A DNA stretch of 64,000 nucleotides, taken from Herpetosiphon geysericola. Lineage in GTDB: Bacteria > Chloroflexota > Chloroflexia > Chloroflexales > Herpetosiphonaceae. The notes beneath the pieces were generated by a model. The model saw only the letters and a program-made list of their open reading frames with translations, was not told the origin of the DNA and did not search any database. The stretch is taken from the NCBI RefSeq assembly GCF_001306135.1, contig NZ_LGKP01000018.1, positions 1 through 64,000 of the forward strand. The letters are read 5' to 3'. This document shows, piece after piece, positions 1 to 7,481 of this stretch. The stretch's first letter is position 1. Every line of letters begins with the position of its first letter. The translations under genes and the position numbers were made by a program.

Positions 1-52
1 GCTCGGCGGTGCTCAAGGTTGGTCGGTCAATTGGGTGGGTCATGTCGTCCAT
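1..52 (-). CDS. Partial CDS, N-terminus only
   Basis: An ATG at 50-52 on the minus strand opens a frame (MDDMTHPIDRPTLSTAE) that runs off the left edge. An AGGAAC ribosome-binding-like sequence lies about 6 nt upstream. Seventeen codons are too few to name a function. It would be the gene downstream of the 105-599 ORF on the same strand. Confidence 0.4.
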   Translation of the reverse strand, partial: MDDMTHPIDRPTLSTAE

Positions 53-104
53 GGAAAGTTCCTCGCGCCCTGATCAGAACGGATCTCAGCCAATGGAATC
101 TGTC

Positions 105-599
105 TCATCTGATATTAGCACACAGGGAAGCGGCATGTTCGCAACGTGGTGCGCGATCCATGCGCCATGCATGGATCCAGCGTAGCGTTGAGGGCTGACA
201 GGTGTTTTCCATCGAACATGTTGGACAGTTATGGAAGGTTATCAAAGTCTGATGACCACATGCCCAGCAGGTATAGCCAGGACATGCTTGACGGGTTGTT
301 TGTTTCAGGAGATATCCAGGAGCAGCGGTGCGATCAACCATCCACAGCAGGTGTGATTGGGCATTCATCACGGTAGCCGTTTGAATCTGCGGGTCAGCCA
401 TGACCATCGTATCGATGCGCGCAATAAGGTGGTCAACTGATTCACCCACCTCAGGAATCCAGTAGGTAACGGTTTCGATGCCATGATACTGAATACACGC
501 ATAAGGCTTTCCTTCTTTGGCGGTATTGAGCGCATTCCGAACGGTGGTCATTGCCCAATCAGAGAAATCGCCCGCGTGGGTAATATCGAATGCTTGCAT
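105..599 (-). CDS. Hypothetical protein with a late Cys-rich segment
   Basis: I chose the ATG at 599 (MQAFDITHAG) because AAAGGCGAG lies just upstream; an earlier TTG at 641 is possible. The first 85 residues look like an ordinary small globular protein (WAMTTVRNALNTAKEG, YHGIETVTYWIPEVG). The second half has CxGYTCWACGH and CPTC pairs that could form a zinc ribbon. The final 35 residues (RWIHAWRMDRAPRCEHAAS) look less natural, so the 3' end may be frame-shifted. Family not recognised. Confidence 0.5.
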   Translation of the reverse strand: MQAFDITHAGDFSDWAMTTVRNALNTAKEGKPYACIQYHGIETVTYWIPEVGESVDHLIARIDTMVMADPQIQTATVMNAQSHLLWMVDRTAAPGYLLKQTTRQACPGYTCWACGHQTLITFHNCPTCSMENTCQPSTLRWIHAWRMDRAPRCEHAASLCANIR

Positions 600-988
600 A
601 CTCGCCTTTCCGCCAACCGATTGCGATTCCTCAACCGACAAGCGCAGTGTTCATTAACGCGTGGTGTCATGGCGTGCTCTAAGGTTTTTTGCTGGCAAAA
701 GCACCATCATGATCCACACCTCCTAAGAATACGTGCTCCTCCACGTGGGAATGTGATCGTTCTTTCACGCACGGTTAAGCGGTGGCAACCAACGAGAACA
801 AGGTCGGTGCGCGCAACGCGCTGCGGTGTGGTGGCGAATCGATCACGCATCATTGGGGACGGAGACACCCATCGCAGGTGGTCTGGACCAAAACACTGCT
901 TCGGTTTGGGCGGGCGTTAACGCAACGCATCTCATCCTCTCTCGTTGTATGCCATGTCTGCGCTAACCGTGCTATACTAAATGCACAT

Positions 989-1017
989 GTTGTAGTCTAT
1001 TGCGAAGGGACTACAAC
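989..1017. repeat. 9-bp inverted repeat
   Basis: GTTGTAGTC (989-997) and GACTACAAC (1009-1017) are perfect inverted arms around an 11-nt loop. A TATACT box lies just upstream at 973-978, without a good -35 match. It could be an operator or a leader hairpin. Confidence 0.45.
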
Positions 1018-1024
1018 GATACGA

Positions 1025-1087
1025 CACAAAAAGTTCCTGTCTGAGCGTACTGAAGCCTATCATCTGCTCAGACAGGAATTTTTTGTG
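1025..1087. terminator. Long stem-loop, terminator-like
   Basis: Arms 1025-1046 and 1066-1087 are 22 nt each and complementary at 21 positions, with a 19-nt loop. The arms contain TTCCTGTCTGAGC and GCTCAGACAGGAA and end in A/T runs (CACAAAAA...TTTTTTGTG), as in a bidirectional terminator. The length also fits a small palindromic repeat. No flanking gene clearly ends here. Confidence 0.55.
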
Positions 1088-1265
1088 CCCCTCCATGGCT
1101 GAGAGGACGTTGTTGGCTCCATTGACCCGCGTAGACGATCCTTCGCATGGCATCCGTGCTTGATGAATCTTAAGCAGCCGATGTCGTGTTTGCGCTTCCC
1201 CATTCCCCATGTCGTGCCATGATCGAAAGATTAAGCCCACGGGATACACGAAGGACAGAGCATCG

Positions 1266-1697
1266 ATGCATACCCGCATCCTTGTCGTTGATGATGAACC
1301 AATCATTCGGGACTTGTTCGAAGACATGCTTGGCGATGAAGGCTCTATCGTGCATACGGTTGCCACCGGACAGCAAGCCTTAGCCGCCTATCATGCAATG
1401 CCACTCGACCTCATCTTTATCGATAGTATGATGCCTGAGATGGATGGGATAACCCTGTGTCGACTCATTACAACCGTTCCGGAGATCACCACGCCGCCCA
1501 TCATTCTTATGAGTGGGGGGACAACGGTTGCCACGATCGATGGCCTCTATCAGGCCTTTCTTGCGAAACCGTTTGACCTTACGAATTTGCTTCAGCTCAT
1601 TCCAGACACTCCTCCACCCTGCCGCATAATGATCATCATTGGCGTGCTGGACCGGTATAGGAGCAGCACGCCACCTCCTTTTCCTTGGAATGGATGA
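1266..1697 (+). CDS. Single-domain response regulator (CheY-like receiver)
   Basis: A receiver domain of a two-component system, expected to be phosphorylated on Asp by a partner histidine kinase. The start at 1266 (MHTRILVVDDEP) is preceded by AAGGAC at a 9-nt distance. The acidic pair is VVDDEP near residue 7-12, the phospho-acceptor is in LIFIDSMMPEMDG near residue 50, the Ser/Thr switch is ILMSGG near residue 83 and the conserved Lys is in FLAKPFD near residue 103. There is no output domain. The last 25 residues (RYRSSTPPPFPWNG) look like an unstructured tail. No histidine kinase is adjacent, so the partner is elsewhere. Confidence 0.85.
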   Translation: MHTRILVVDDEPIIRDLFEDMLGDEGSIVHTVATGQQALAAYHAMPLDLIFIDSMMPEMDGITLCRLITTVPEITTPPIILMSGGTTVATIDGLYQAFLAKPFDLTNLLQLIPDTPPPCRIMIIIGVLDRYRSSTPPPFPWNG

Positions 1698-1812
1698 CCG
1701 TCTGCATGCTGACGGATCTGCATCGTGTGTCGCTGGTCACACCCTGCTTCAGGATTCTACTGGAGACCATCAATAACTTCGTGATAGCACCGAGCGAACG
1801 CACGACGGTATC

Positions 1813-2352
1813 CTATTCGTCGCTCGTGTCTTGTTCAATCCGCATCCGTAATTGACCAAGCGATCGGCGTATGATCGTTTTAACCGTCCCTAAAGGCATC
1901 TGGCAATGCTCCGCAATCTGTTGATGGGTCATTCCCAAGAAAAAGGCGGCATGGATGATCCGCTGTGCCGGGGGTGGAAGATGTGAAACGAGGGTGGTGA
2001 TGAATTGATGTTGTTCTGCTTCGATCAGGGCTGTCAATGCGGTACAGTCCGTTGCCATCGGTATGGCACTATGCCTAGCTGGGGATGCATGGCGATACAT
2101 GCGGCGTAAGAAATCCAAGACGGTATGTCGGGTAATCCCTGCAATCCATGCACCCAATTCACCCTTGCTGGGGTCAAAGCGGGCGGCATGTTTCCAGACA
2201 GTCACCAAGACCTGCTGGACAAGATCATCAACATCGGTCGGGTTCTGAATCGCGGCGGCAACATGGGCACGAATCTGGTGCTGATACTGGGTGTAACACA
2301 CGGCAAGCACGGTATCAGGGTGATCGACTGCTAAAGAGTGGTCAGCGAGCAT
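1813..2352 (-). CDS. ECF-type RNA polymerase sigma factor
   Basis: A group IV (ECF) sigma factor. Region 2 holds DVDDLVQQVLVTVWKHAARF and GELGAWIAGITRHTVLDFLRR, the core-binding and -10 recognition helices. Region 4 holds LPPPAQRIIHAAFFLGMTHQ and IAEHCQMPLGTVKTIIRRSL, the HTH that reads -35. I start at the second ATG (2352, MLADHS) because AAGGAT lies 6 nt upstream; the first ATG at 2367 overlaps that site. At 179 residues it has normal ECF length. No anti-sigma gene is adjacent, and the opposite-strand response regulator is not obviously linked. Confidence 0.9.
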   Translation of the reverse strand: MLADHSLAVDHPDTVLAVCYTQYQHQIRAHVAAAIQNPTDVDDLVQQVLVTVWKHAARFDPSKGELGAWIAGITRHTVLDFLRRMYRHASPARHSAIPMATDCTALTALIEAEQHQFITTLVSHLPPPAQRIIHAAFFLGMTHQQIAEHCQMPLGTVKTIIRRSLGQLRMRIEQDTSDE

Positions 2353-2850
2353 CGGACATCCTTCCATACATCATAATGGTCGGCAATGCAAGCAATGATG
2401 GGGTGAGCCATAAGACACCAACGGAAGCGTGTGTGACGGTCCCAGAGAACGGCGTATGGTGGAATGTTTGGTGACAATGCACGGATCAATGGAGTCACGA
2501 GAGACCGATAGTCGTGCTGGTTGGACTAATCATGGGGTGTGATGATGTGATGCGGTGGTGTGTTTCAGTATACCGCAGGCAGGATGCGATTGCGAGGCTT
2601 TTTGTCCGGATTCAAACGGTCGCATGCCACGCACCGGATGACGATGACCAAGGATGTGCGAGGAAGGCCGGACTATCGACACAAATTGATGCTAGTAGTC
2701 TGTATGACTGCTGCATCCAGTGTCTCCAAAGACCGCTAATGCTCCGTTACAGCAGTGATTTATCGAGGACGGTATGACCACATCCTGCACGTCGCCGCTA
2801 TGCTATTGCCAGGTCGCTGAGGACTCGACGGAATGCGCAGAAACCGTTAA
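2353..2850. other. Intergenic stretch, no supported gene
   Basis: About 500 bp between the sigma-factor start and the terminator at 2851. A plus-strand frame at 2514-2777 is open, but it lacks a ribosome-binding site and has unnatural Cys/Arg-rich composition. The sigma-factor promoter should lie here, but I found no clear box pair. Confidence 0.4.
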
Positions 2851-2890
2851 AATAAAAAGCCCCACCCTATCTCGACCATAGGGTGGGGGT
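2851..2890 (-). terminator. Rho-independent terminator of the 2964-3254 gene
   Basis: CCCCACCCTAT (2860-2870) and ATAGGGTGGGG (2878-2888) form a perfect 11-bp stem with a 7-nt loop. On the minus strand the stem is followed by CTTTTTATTTT, a classic U-tract. It lies about 75 nt after the minus-strand HTH gene. Confidence 0.85.
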
Positions 2891-2895
2891 AGCAT

Positions 2896-2925
2896 GAAGG
2901 AATGGCCGCTCAATTCCATTCCTTC
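2896..2925. repeat. 10-bp inverted repeat beside the terminator
   Basis: GAAGGAATGG (2896-2905) and CCATTCCTTC (2916-2925) are perfect inverted arms with a 10-nt loop. They sit between the HTH gene and its terminator and would form a second hairpin in the same 3' untranslated region. Confidence 0.6.
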
Positions 2926-2963
2926 GTGCGTCCTCTGCTAGTATACCATATTAATTAGTATGG

Positions 2964-3254
2964 TCAAACAGACGGCGGTTTTGGTCGCCGACCTCGTTTT
3001 CGACTTTGCATGTAGGTCTGCATCTGTTCATGGGTTGTGACCCAGATGCCGCCTTTCTTGGTGGCATTCGCTTGGGCATAGGCATCCATGCGCTCCCAGA
3101 TCAGCGTGGGAATGGACTCGCGTTCGATCCACGTGGCCTGGAGCCGTCCGACAAAGACATATTTATAGAGCGCATTATACTTAAACCCATAGTGACTTGC
3201 CGCCTCGGTTAAGGTCATGTACGCATGGGGTGACGAGTGAGCGTTGTCCGTCAC
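2964..3254 (-). CDS. Small helix-turn-helix DNA-binding protein
   Basis: A 96-residue protein. YMTLTEAASHYGFKYNALYK (about residues 12-31) reads as an excisionase/MerR-type winged HTH, and the next segment (YVFVGRLQATWIERESIPTL) matches the usual wing. The C-terminus is basic (SRKRGRRPKPP). The start is GTG at 3252-3254, supported by GGAGGATC about 8 nt upstream. The gene stands alone with its own terminator. It could be an excisionase-like accessory factor or a local regulator; no integrase is adjacent. Confidence 0.65.
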   Translation of the reverse strand: MTDNAHSSPHAYMTLTEAASHYGFKYNALYKYVFVGRLQATWIERESIPTLIWERMDAYAQANATKKGGIWVTTHEQMQTYMQSRKRGRRPKPPSV

Positions 3255-3423
3255 GCCGAGATCCTCCGTGCTAGCGTGTGCTGGTATCCCTCTATTGTAG
3301 CAAGCTGCGCGGATTGCGTTGTTCCTGTGGGCTCGTACCGTCGTGCGACCTCATTCCGTTGCTGGTTCATCCACCGCAAAACCACTCCCCTTTGGTGCGC
3401 CCATGGATGGTCTCCTACAGGTT

Positions 3424-4296
3424 TCACGCAGCGGATTGGCTCTCTGGTCGGATATGCACGAGCATCGGCGTTTGACCAGGGGCGACAGCCCGCATGGCAT
3501 CAATCAACATCTGTGGCTCGCGTGGCCCTGCCGCCCCCATCGTGCGCATGAACGTGAATCGGCTGAGTACCCAGAGGAGCAGGGTGATGATCGGTGCTGG
3601 CACACGACTGAGCAGGGCGATTGGGGCTGGGGTCAGCGTGTTGCCAAGCTGCCGCACCATGCCAAACCCTTCCCGCATGGCTTCTGCTGCACGGCGGGCC
3701 TGTGACCACGACACCCCTGCCTGACGTGCATGGGCCTGAACACTGATGACCATAATGGGGACTACCAAGGCCGCATGCGTCCGGAGCCAGCTTTCCATGG
3801 CTGGTTCGACGGTCGCAGGAATACCCGCCTTGGTGAACACCGTTGCCCACCGCGCATCCGTTACGGGAGTCCGTTGGCCCCGCGTCACAATCGTTGCGCG
3901 CAGTTTGCCATCCTCAAGGCTTGCCAAAATCGATGGAAACCCAAAGGCAAAGCGCTCTTGCCCGACAGCATCACGTAGCCGATCCAGCGACGCAACCGTA
4001 TTAAACATAAACATGATGGTTTTGGCGTTGCTGCCCGCAAGGGTTGGAAGCAGCACGTCGACCTGGCCGACTAGTACGGTCACGAGAACGAGATCCCACG
4101 GTGTTGTCAGGTCAAGGGTTGTGGCTACCGATACCGGAGCGCGTTGACCCGTGACGCTGATGATGGCCTGGTCATGCTGGAGTTGCGCGAGTCGTTTGCC
4201 ACGGGCAACGACGGTAACCGTATGCCCTGCTTGCGCAAGGTGAAAGGCAAAGGTGCTCCCAATGGCACCGACTCCAAGAATCGCGATCGTCATCAT
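3424..4296 (-). CDS. Ketopantoate reductase-like (PanE/ApbA family) enzyme
   Basis: An NADPH-dependent 2-dehydropantoate 2-reductase fold. The N-terminal Rossmann motif is IAILGVGAIGSTFAFHLAQA (residues 4-23), followed by VTVVARG at the end of strand 2, as in ApbA proteins. The C-terminal helical domain covers about residues 165-290. Length (290) is normal for the family. The usual catalytic Lys/Glu region is weakly conserved by eye, so it may be a paralogue rather than the pantothenate enzyme. It is not in an operon with other coenzyme A genes. Confidence 0.75.
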   Translation of the reverse strand: MMTIAILGVGAIGSTFAFHLAQAGHTVTVVARGKRLAQLQHDQAIISVTGQRAPVSVATTLDLTTPWDLVLVTVLVGQVDVLLPTLAGSNAKTIMFMFNTVASLDRLRDAVGQERFAFGFPSILASLEDGKLRATIVTRGQRTPVTDARWATVFTKAGIPATVEPAMESWLRTHAALVVPIMVISVQAHARQAGVSWSQARRAAEAMREGFGMVRQLGNTLTPAPIALLSRVPAPIITLLLWVLSRFTFMRTMGAAGPREPQMLIDAMRAVAPGQTPMLVHIRPESQSAA

Positions 4297-4755
4297 GGCA
4301 CTACCATCCTTGTCTCAAGAGCGGAACTGCATCCACACTATGGGCGAATCCTTCATGGTGGATCGCCACACCCATGAAAATCATAGCACGGTCTTCTGCT
4401 GATTTGCGTTTTAATGCAAACCCCTAATCGGCGATGCCTCGTGATTAAGCACGGGCATGGGCGACACGCCGTTGAGCATCGACTATCACGATGGACGCAG
4501 TTTCCCAATGTGCGCAAGCAAGCATCCTGGAATAATCGCGTTTTTTGGCAATGCCTGTGACTGCTGACGAGCATCATGGTCATGCCTTCACGTCGCCCAG
4601 ATCCCCAAGAAAACACCCAGCGTCGTATCACGCACCATTGTTGGTCGCTGTTGTTCCAACTTCAGCTGCGCACTCCCGATGGATTCATCACGCATTCCTC
4701 CTGATCGGGGTGCTTCCCATCATCGTGCTCCAGCATTCCGTCAACAAAGCACGAC
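4297..4755. other. Intergenic stretch before the partition site
   Basis: Nearly 460 bp without a gene I can support. Short ORFs on both strands (for example minus 4353-4631) have poor composition and no ribosome-binding site. AT content rises towards the iteron region. Confidence 0.4.
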
Positions 4756-5025
4756 GGTTTGTTGTTGGTTTATTGTCGAAACTGTGAAAGTACCAGCGGT
4801 AATTAAGAAATAAAAAAGCGCTTTATTGTTGTTTTATTCTTGCTTTGTTGTCGTTTTATTATCGGTGCATCGATACATTATGGAATATAATCGCGTTTTA
4901 TTGTTGCTTCATTACTGCTTCGTTCGCGCTTCATTGTTGCTTCGTTAACATCCTTCTGTTATACTAGCGCGCAGCAACCATCAAATGTTATCGTTTTATT
5001 GTTGGTTTATTGTCGTTTTGGCAAG
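4756..5025. repeat. parC: parC-like centromere: 13 iterons of 11 bp in four clusters
   Basis: Tandem 11-bp units of the form G[GCT]TT[TC][AG]TT-N3 occur as two copies (4756-4777), four (4820-4863), five (4895-4949) and two plus a degenerate third (4993-5025). Examples are GTTTTATTGTT, GCTTCATTGTT and GGTTTATTGTC. The last two clusters flank a promoter directly upstream of parM. Plasmid R1 parC has the same plan, with two arrays of 11-bp direct repeats around the parMR promoter that are bound by ParR. I infer that this is the DNA site of the partition system and the operator for its autoregulation. Confidence 0.85.
4937..4965 (+). promoter_or_regulatory. Probable parMR promoter inside the iterons
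   Basis: TATACT at 4960-4965 is a good -10. Seventeen bp upstream, TTGCTT at 4937-4942 is a weak -35 that lies within the iteron cluster 4895-4949. ParR bound to the iterons would occlude this promoter, as in ParMRC autoregulation. Confidence 0.6.
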
Positions 5026-5047
5026 CGCCGCATGAAGGAGACCTCCG

Positions 5048-6232
5048 ATGACCCTCTTAGAACGTAAACGTGCAACCGTCTATGACCATGTACGGGTAAG
5101 CCAACCACTCCGCGATACCCATTATCAATTGCCCGCCTGGATTACGATTGGGGATCAACCCTATCTTGCGGTGGGTGATGACAATGGCAATGGGGCCAAA
5201 AAGATCGCTGTCCTTGATGAAAAATCGCGTCTCATTACAACCCGTACTCCCACAGCCTATAAATTAGCAAAAGCGATTCGGGCAGGCCAAGGGGTGGTGA
5301 CCTACCGCGTCAACGGGGGCGATAGCTTTTGGATTGGTGATGATGCCTTGCGCTTTGATGGTGATGCTTTGCCCATTGGTGGCACCAGCCAACGCCTCTC
5401 GGATACCCGCCAGCGCTCGTTTAACGCCGCCTGTACAGTCGAAACGCTGATTAAAGCCCGCTATAAACCAGGGGTGTATCCCCTAGCGGTGGGCTTCGCT
5501 ATCCCGAACGAGGAAATTGAGGCCCGCGACAATGACAAAATGGGCGTGAATCCTGAAACGCGGAATGCGCTGAAAACCCACCTGAATGGCCAAACGTTTG
5601 TGGTTGAGCGCACTGATTCCCAAGGCATTGTGACGAACTGGACACTGCGCTATGAGAAGATCATTCCCCAAGCCCAGTCGATTGGTACCTTGTATGCGTG
5701 GTCACGGACGGTTGATGGCTCGTTAGAAGCTGATGGGATTCGCCGCGTTTCGATTGTCGACATTGGCGGTGGTGACACCCAATTGACCGAAGTGGAACTG
5801 AATCCCTACCGGATGAGTGCTGAGCGGCTCGGCGCAGGCACGATTAGTATTGCCCGTGAATTAGCCGCGAAATTCCATCGGTTACGGCTCAGTGATGCCC
5901 AAGCCCAATATGCCTTAGAAACCCAATTGCTTGAGGAATCAGGCCGTGAATTCCCGATTGAAGGCGAGGTCAATGCAGCGATTCAAAGTGCCGGGCAAGA
6001 CTTGGTTGGTCGGATGCTCAAGGTGCTCCAGCAGCCGAGTGCGTATGTGATCATTACGGGTGGTGGGGTGAAACTTCAAGGGTTGCGGCGCTTGATTGAA
6101 GAACGCGCGGAAGCCTCTGGCAAGACGGCTCCCCGCAACTATACCATCATTGATCCGAGTGTGGCGGATATTCTGAATGCAACTGGTGCCCTCTTGGCCG
6201 TGGTGTATGCAGCGGCTGGGAAAGGAGCCTAA
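5048..6232 (+). CDS. parM: ParM-like actin ATPase for plasmid segregation
   Basis: A bacterial actin homologue expected to polymerise with nucleotide and push apart DNA copies bound by the adaptor protein. Actin-fold motifs are visible: phosphate-1 loop VGDDNGNGAKKIAV (about residues 38-51), phosphate-2 loop IVDIGGGDTQL (about 235-245) and adenosine motif VIITGGGVKLQG (about 333-344). Length (394) is slightly above R1 ParM. AAGGAGA lies 6 nt before the ATG. The gene directly follows the iterons and its stop lies 3 nt from the parR start. The first 30 residues have no counterpart I can name. Confidence 0.9.
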   Translation: MTLLERKRATVYDHVRVSQPLRDTHYQLPAWITIGDQPYLAVGDDNGNGAKKIAVLDEKSRLITTRTPTAYKLAKAIRAGQGVVTYRVNGGDSFWIGDDALRFDGDALPIGGTSQRLSDTRQRSFNAACTVETLIKARYKPGVYPLAVGFAIPNEEIEARDNDKMGVNPETRNALKTHLNGQTFVVERTDSQGIVTNWTLRYEKIIPQAQSIGTLYAWSRTVDGSLEADGIRRVSIVDIGGGDTQLTEVELNPYRMSAERLGAGTISIARELAAKFHRLRLSDAQAQYALETQLLEESGREFPIEGEVNAAIQSAGQDLVGRMLKVLQQPSAYVIITGGGVKLQGLRRLIEERAEASGKTAPRNYTIIDPSVADILNATGALLAVVYAAAGKGA

Positions 6233-6234
6233 GC

Positions 6235-6642
6235 ATGACCGTGCGTGTGAAAGGAATTCGCTGTACCGAGGATGATCTGGAGCGCAATCGGTTGTTGCGT
6301 GTGCATCGTGATAATGATGAGAGTGAATCCGAGTTAATGCTGAAGGCCATGCGCCTTGGCATGCGGTTGTTATCTGCCGAAGCGTGGGCAGGGGGTACTG
6401 GTCAATACGGCGGCTATGATCCACAAACCTTGGCCCAACGATTACAGGCTGATTTGTTGCCGGTCTTGGAGTTCTTAATTCGTCACGATGCCCTGCCAGC
6501 CTTACTTCAAGGCTACACAGCTCATGCTGGTTCTCCGCTTCCTGCGCCAGTTGCGCCCGTGCCACCGCCTGCTGGCATTCACCGGGAAGCCAGTGGTGCG
6601 GTCTTAGCCTTTAGTGGGGGGTTTTTAGATGATGATGACTAG
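6235..6642 (+). CDS. parR: ParR-like adaptor (DNA-binding) candidate
   Basis: A 135-residue protein encoded directly after parM, with AAAGGAG over the parM stop codon. The N-terminus (VRVKGIRCTEDDLERNRLLR, then SESELMLKAMRLGMRLLS) fits a beta strand and helices of a ribbon-helix-helix protein. The middle is Pro/Ala-rich and the C-terminus is short and acidic (GGFLDDDD). In known ParR proteins the RHH domain binds the iterons and the C-terminal tail binds ParM. The assignment rests on gene order, size and iterons more than on sequence identity. Confidence 0.75.
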   Translation: MTVRVKGIRCTEDDLERNRLLRVHRDNDESESELMLKAMRLGMRLLSAEAWAGGTGQYGGYDPQTLAQRLQADLLPVLEFLIRHDALPALLQGYTAHAGSPLPAPVAPVPPPAGIHREASGAVLAFSGGFLDDDD

Positions 6643-6719
6643 CATCGTGTGGAGAAATCCCTGTTTGTGCCGCTGTCAAACCATATTTACAAGGATGGTA
6701 TACTAGGGGCAGATTGGGT

Positions 6720-6783
6720 GGCAGCTTGGTGTACTAGACCAAGCTGCCATAACTGCCAATCTCGATTAAGCCAACTTGGCAGT
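6720..6783. promoter_or_regulatory. Paired inverted repeats between parR and the membrane gene
   Basis: GGCAGCTTGG (6720-6729) pairs perfectly with CCAAGCTGCC (6739-6748). ACTGCCAA (6752-6759) pairs with TTGGCAGT (6776-6783). All four arms contain a GGCAG/TTGG core in changing order, like tandem operator half-sites. A TATACT box at 6699-6704 lies just upstream, so this may control the next two genes separately from parMR; an attenuator is the alternative. Confidence 0.5.
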
Positions 6784-6829
6784 ACATGCCAGTATAGCAT
6801 GGCTGCCTCAGCGAAGGATAGCAGCACAT

Positions 6830-7471
6830 ATGAACCAAGATCAGCTTCTCAAGCAACAAGCAACCCGCACGCTTCTTGAGGAACTCCTGAATGCGATTCC
6901 TGCCACTCCTGCCCCTGCGCCAACACCCAGCATTGCCCTTCCTGCGCCGACGGTCGTGGTGGAAAGTGTGAGCCAGCCGGTTGAAACGCGGACGGCAACC
7001 CAAAAAATCGTCAAGCCAGCTGTTCAAAAACAAGGTCCCACCCTCTATGATAAGCTCATGGTTAGCCTCGTGGATGCAGGCCTGCTGCTGTTTGGCTTTG
7101 GCATGTGGTGGATTGGGGCGCAGTTTACCTTGGCTTTTGCCGCCTCGATTGGGATTCCGGTAGCCAAACTTGGGGTGGCACAATGGTTGCTTCCGGCGAT
7201 TATCACGGCGATTGAAATCAAGTGTTGGCCTAATAAGACGCTTGATTGGCATCACTTGAGCATTTTTGGCATTATCGCAATCGTTGACTTGTTTACGTCG
7301 ACAGTCGGGGGCAAAGCCTGGTTAGCCGGTCGGATGATTGCCGAGTGGCGCTTACCGTCGGATGGAACCGTGATTTGGCTCATTGCGCTGGTTGCGTCCA
7401 TTGCCTTTGCCTTTTGGCCAGAACGTCTGACCCGCTCCGCGGTGCGCAGTTTACTCAAGACCTGGCGTTAG
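6830..7471 (+). CDS. Multi-pass membrane protein of the par-FtsK module
   Basis: The start at 6830 (MNQDQLLKQQ) has AAGGAT about 10 nt upstream. Residues 1-75 form a cytosolic helix and a Pro/Ala linker. Hydrophobic segments follow: VDAGLLLFGFGMWWIGAQFT, LAFAASIGIPVAKLGVAQWL running into LLPAIITAIEI, ISIFGIIAIVDLFTSTVGG-like, and VIWLIALVASIAFAFW near the C-terminus. This gives about four transmembrane helices. The stop lies 10 nt from the FtsK-like start, so the two are probably made together and may form a membrane complex. Family not recognised. Confidence 0.75.
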   Translation: MNQDQLLKQQATRTLLEELLNAIPATPAPAPTPSIALPAPTVVVESVSQPVETRTATQKIVKPAVQKQGPTLYDKLMVSLVDAGLLLFGFGMWWIGAQFTLAFAASIGIPVAKLGVAQWLLPAIITAIEIKCWPNKTLDWHHLSIFGIIAIVDLFTSTVGGKAWLAGRMIAEWRLPSDGTVIWLIALVASIAFAFWPERLTRSAVRSLLKTWR

Positions 7472-7481
7472 GAGGATGAGT

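Larger units (their letters stand above)
600..1265. other. Intergenic region with hairpins, no convincing gene
   Basis: Several short ORFs on both strands cross this stretch, but none has a plausible ribosome-binding site and a protein-like composition. It contains two inverted repeats, annotated separately at 989-1017 and 1025-1087. Confidence 0.5.

Noticed and set aside
483-1102. Overlapping plus-strand ORFs (145 and 106 residues)
   Set aside because: They have no ribosome-binding site, are Arg/Cys-rich, and the first lies opposite the better-supported minus-strand gene at 105-599.
977-1376. Minus-strand ORFs of 129 and 68 residues
   Set aside because: They overlap the response-regulator gene and read through the stem-loop at 1025-1087; composition is not protein-like.
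2514-2777. Plus-strand ORF of 87 residues
   Set aside because: No ribosome-binding site and unnatural composition; nothing nearby suggests an operon.
4353-4631. Minus-strand ORF of 92 residues upstream of the partition site
   Set aside because: Cys/Arg-rich chance frame with no start signal.
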